34,906 nucleotides of DNA from Bacteroidota bacterium (GTDB taxonomy: Bacteria; Bacteroidota; Bacteroidia; Flavobacteriales; Weeksellaceae): assembly GCA_023399595.1 (NCBI GenBank), contig JAEWOR010000064.1, positions 1 to 34,906 of the forward strand, in the 5' to 3' direction. A program made the position numbers and the translations under genes. The stretch's first letter is position 1, and the number at the start of each line of letters is the position of its first letter. Shown in pieces: positions 33,176 to 34,906 of this stretch. Under the pieces are notes generated by a model. It was not told where the DNA came from. It saw only the letters and a program-made list of their open reading frames with translations, and did no database searches.

Positions 33176-33786
33176 TAGAGAATTCCTTTCCCCTGTCTTA
33201 TTACTTCAGGTTCACCAGAAGTTAAATCTATAATAGTTGATGCAACATTATCACCATAACCGCTATCAATTACAATATCCACTAAATTGTCATATTTTTC
33301 AGCGATCAGTTCAGGATCTGTGGAATATTCTATAATTTCATCATCATCATGAATAGAGGTTGACGCAATAGGGTGGCCTAGTTTTTCAACAATTAATTGA
33401 GGAATGGGATGGTCTGGAACTCTTATTCCAATAGTTTTTTTTCCTTTATAAGCCAAGGGAAGGTTTTTATTGGCTTCTAAAATAAAAGTAAAAGAACCAG
33501 GAATATGACTTTTCAGAAACCTAAATACAGAGGTGTCTATTGGTCTTGTAAAATTTGAAATATGACTTAAATCGTTGCAAATAAAAGAGAAATGAGCCTT
33601 TTCAAGTTTTGTTTTTTTGATCTGAGCCAGCTTTTCCATGGCTTTAACATCAAAAATATTGCAACCAAGTGCATAAATAGTATCTGAGGGATAAATAATT
33701 AATCCACCATTATTTAATGTTTTAACCACCTCATTAATAAGGTTTTCCTGTGGGTTCTCGGGATATATTTTTAGAATTTTTGCCAT
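33175..33786 (-). CDS. tsaC: L-threonylcarbamoyladenylate synthase (TsaC/Sua5 family)
   Basis: Makes threonylcarbamoyl-AMP from threonine, bicarbonate and ATP, the first step of t6A37 modification of tRNAs reading ANN codons. The YrdC fold motifs are visible: YPSDTIYALGCNI near residues 32-44, the RNA/nucleotide-facing KTIGIRVPDHP near 118-128, SFTFILEA, and the Ser-rich ASTSIHDDDE. Length of 203 aa fits the YciO/TsaC form without the Sua5 C-terminal domain; the YciO subfamily, whose role is uncertain, cannot be ruled out by eye. The frame begins at TTG 33792, but this lies in the -7 box, so ATG 33786 is used. First gene of the tsaC-CPBP-yaaA-prmC operon. Confidence 0.88.
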   Translation of the reverse strand: MAKILKIYPENPQENLINEVVKTLNNGGLIIYPSDTIYALGCNIFDVKAMEKLAQIKKTKLEKAHFSFICNDLSHISNFTRPIDTSVFRFLKSHIPGSFTFILEANKNLPLAYKGKKTIGIRVPDHPIPQLIVEKLGHPIASTSIHDDDEIIEYSTDPELIAEKYDNLVDIVIDSGYGDNVASTIIDLTSGEPEVIRQGKGIL

Positions 33787-33789
33787 ATT

Positions 33790-33797
33790 CAAATATA
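33790..33797 (-). promoter_or_regulatory. Predicted -7 box of the tsaC operon
   Basis: Minus strand TATATTTG, only 3 bp from the tsaC ATG. If used, the transcript would be nearly leaderless. No convincing -33 box, so this is a tentative call. Confidence 0.4.
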
Positions 33798-33834
33798 ATA
33801 AAATTAAAGGAAATGCTCATTAATAAAAGAAAAT

Positions 33835-33865
33835 TTTGCATTTGTAAAATATTGTTGTACATTTG
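33835..33865 (+). promoter_or_regulatory. Predicted promoter of the initiator tRNA cluster
   Basis: TTTG (33835-33838), 19-bp spacer, TACATTTG (33858-33865): an exact fit to the Bacteroidota promoter pattern, 11 bp before the first tRNA, as expected for a stable RNA operon. Confidence 0.75.
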
Positions 33866-33876
33866 CAATCCAATAT

Positions 33877-33949
<73 letters not shown>

Positions 33950-33980
33950 CAAGAATCCAGATGAGGATTTAAAAATACAT

Positions 33981-34053
<73 letters not shown>

Positions 34054-34090
34054 CTAATACAATGTTTTCGGTAAACATTTAAAAATATAC

Positions 34091-34163
<73 letters not shown>

Positions 34164-34168
34164 CCAAT

Positions 34169-34198
34169 AGGAGAGTCAGAAATGGTTCTCCTTTTTTT
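34169..34198 (+). terminator. Rho-independent terminator of the tRNA cluster
   Basis: AGGAGA (34169-34174) pairs with TCTCCT (34187-34192) and is followed by seven T in total (34192-34198). Confidence 0.82.
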
Positions 34199-34312
34199 AT
34201 GCTCTCATTTTCAGTTATATACCAATTTGTAAAAATCATATTTATATGGTGGGGGGATAAATGTATCAGTAACAAAAGTTGGGGAGGATGATTAAAATTC
34301 TACATTTGCACT

Positions 34313-34665
34313 ATGTTCAACGATCACGAATTATTGAAGTTTTTAGTTCCTGAATACTTAGTCGAATACTTTAATATTGTAAAATTCGAAGAGATTGATG
34401 GCTTGCTTCATCTTTATTTTGAAAAGAAAAATACAATTTCCAAAGAATTTTCAGCTATACAACTTTAAACCAAAGGCTTCCCCGAAGAGATTATTGTAGA
34501 TGACTTTCCGCTTCGAGGAAAAGCCGTTAAACTTCACATCAAACGCAGAAGATGGACGGATACGAAATCAGGAAAAATCATACAAAGAGATTGGAACTTA
34601 TTGCCAAAGGAACTCGAATGACACAGGATTTTGCTGAGTTCTTAAAAAAAATCAGCCGATACTAA
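34313..34665 (+). pseudogene. ISAon1-family transposase N-terminal region protein, disrupted
   Basis: Reads MFNDHELLKFLVPEYLVEYF and onward through FEEIDGLLHLYFEKK, then a TAA at 34466-34468, then resumes KGFPEEIIVDDFPLRGKAVK and HIKRRRWTDTKSGKIIQRDW in the same frame. After DWNL the frame shifts by one missing base; the correct end ATGMTQ-like part reads MTQDFAEFLKKISRY with TAA at 34663. The pieces together give the normal family length of about 117 residues, so it is a recently inactivated copy. The N-terminal protein is thought to take part in DNA recognition. Confidence 0.8.
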
Positions 34666-34906
34666 AGCCCTTTCCCTAGGTCTGAAGGAGAACTTTACAC
34701 CGTACTCACTTCCAAAATTGCAAGAGGTAAAAAAGGGAGTATTGTTGCCATTATTAAAGGAATCAAAAGCGAAGAAGTTATCCAAAAAATAGTACAAATT
34801 AGCCGAAAATCAAGGTTAAATGTAAAAGAGGTAACTTTAGATATGGCAGGTTCTATGAAACTCATTGCCAAACGATGTTTTCCTAATGCAATACAGGTTA
34901 TTGATA
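34666..34906 (+). pseudogene. ISAon1-type DDE transposase fragment, 5' deleted and 3' outside window
   Basis: The open frame contains EGELYTVLTSKIARGKKGSI, VAIIKGIKSEEVIQKIVQIS and VTLDMAGSMKLIAKRCFPNA, then QVID at the window edge. LDMAG and the preceding strands match the first catalytic region of the family. The start of the protein, normally about 60-70 residues ahead of GELYT, is missing: the upstream N-terminal gene ends and this segment begins within 20 bp. So a deletion fused the two parts; the rest continues beyond 34906. Confidence 0.75.

Larger units (their letters stand above)
34301..34906 (+). mobile_element. Degraded insertion sequence, ISAon1-like, cut by the window end
   Basis: Two transposase segments in the usual order (N-terminal region protein, then DDE transposase) follow a -7 box TACATTTG at 34301-34308. 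The element carries an in-frame stop, a frameshift and an internal deletion and is probably immobile. The left terminal repeat cannot be defined; a G-rich stretch at 34249-34257 may be near it. The right end lies outside the window. Confidence 0.75.

Overview
The window looks like chromosomal DNA of an AT-rich Flavobacteriia (Bacteroidota), most plausibly a Weeksellaceae member close to Chryseobacterium, Elizabethkingia or Kaistella; the genus cannot be fixed. Supporting signs are promoters of the TAnnTTTG type instead of TATAAT, weak or absent Shine-Dalgarno sequences, a PafA alkaline phosphatase, a fused E1 alpha/beta 2-oxoacid dehydrogenase and an ISAon1-type transposase remnant.

Layout. 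1-2090 (+): the end of a WG-repeat protein, then three unrecognised small exported proteins. 2191-4726 (+): pafA, its terminator, a 28-codon signal-peptide remnant and an exported protein of unknown function. 4965-11916 (+): queA, rlmN, a secreted propeller-like protein, a polyprenyl diphosphate synthase and the fused E1 enzyme. 12147-13297: a small basic secreted protein and, converging on it, a CvfB-type S1 protein. 13431-16190 (+): metG, then an Mpo1-like membrane protein. 16349-21472 (-): an AraC regulator followed by a TolC/HlyD/MFS efflux operon. 21518-22709: a methyltransferase and a dead second copy of the Mpo1-like gene. 22814-27788 (+): topoisomerase IV genes parE and parC with a small membrane protein gene between them. 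27854-29059 (+): a rhomboid protease and an ecotin-type protease inhibitor. 29138-33786 (-): tsaC, a CPBP protease, yaaA, prmC, then a damaged LysR/YeiH pair. 33877-34198 (+): three initiator tRNA genes and a terminator. 34301-34906 (+): a decayed transposase running off the window.

How genes work together. queA and rlmN modify tRNA or rRNA, tsaC makes the t6A precursor, prmC methylates release factors, and metG plus the three tRNA-fMet genes supply methionyl-tRNA, so much of the window serves translation. The efflux block is a complete tripartite pump behind its own promoter, with two 8-bp direct repeats 21 bp apart where its AraC neighbour could bind.

I find no phage, CRISPR, toxin-antitoxin or defence system, and no clear new multi-gene machine. 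The unusual signals are (1) intergenic DNA built of 7-bp units at three loci; (2) two families of GC-rich perfect palindromes, one in inverted copies around the Mpo1-like gene; (3) several genes caught in decay (second Mpo1-like copy, yeiH, lysR, transposase); and (4) the membrane protein gene translationally coupled to parC.
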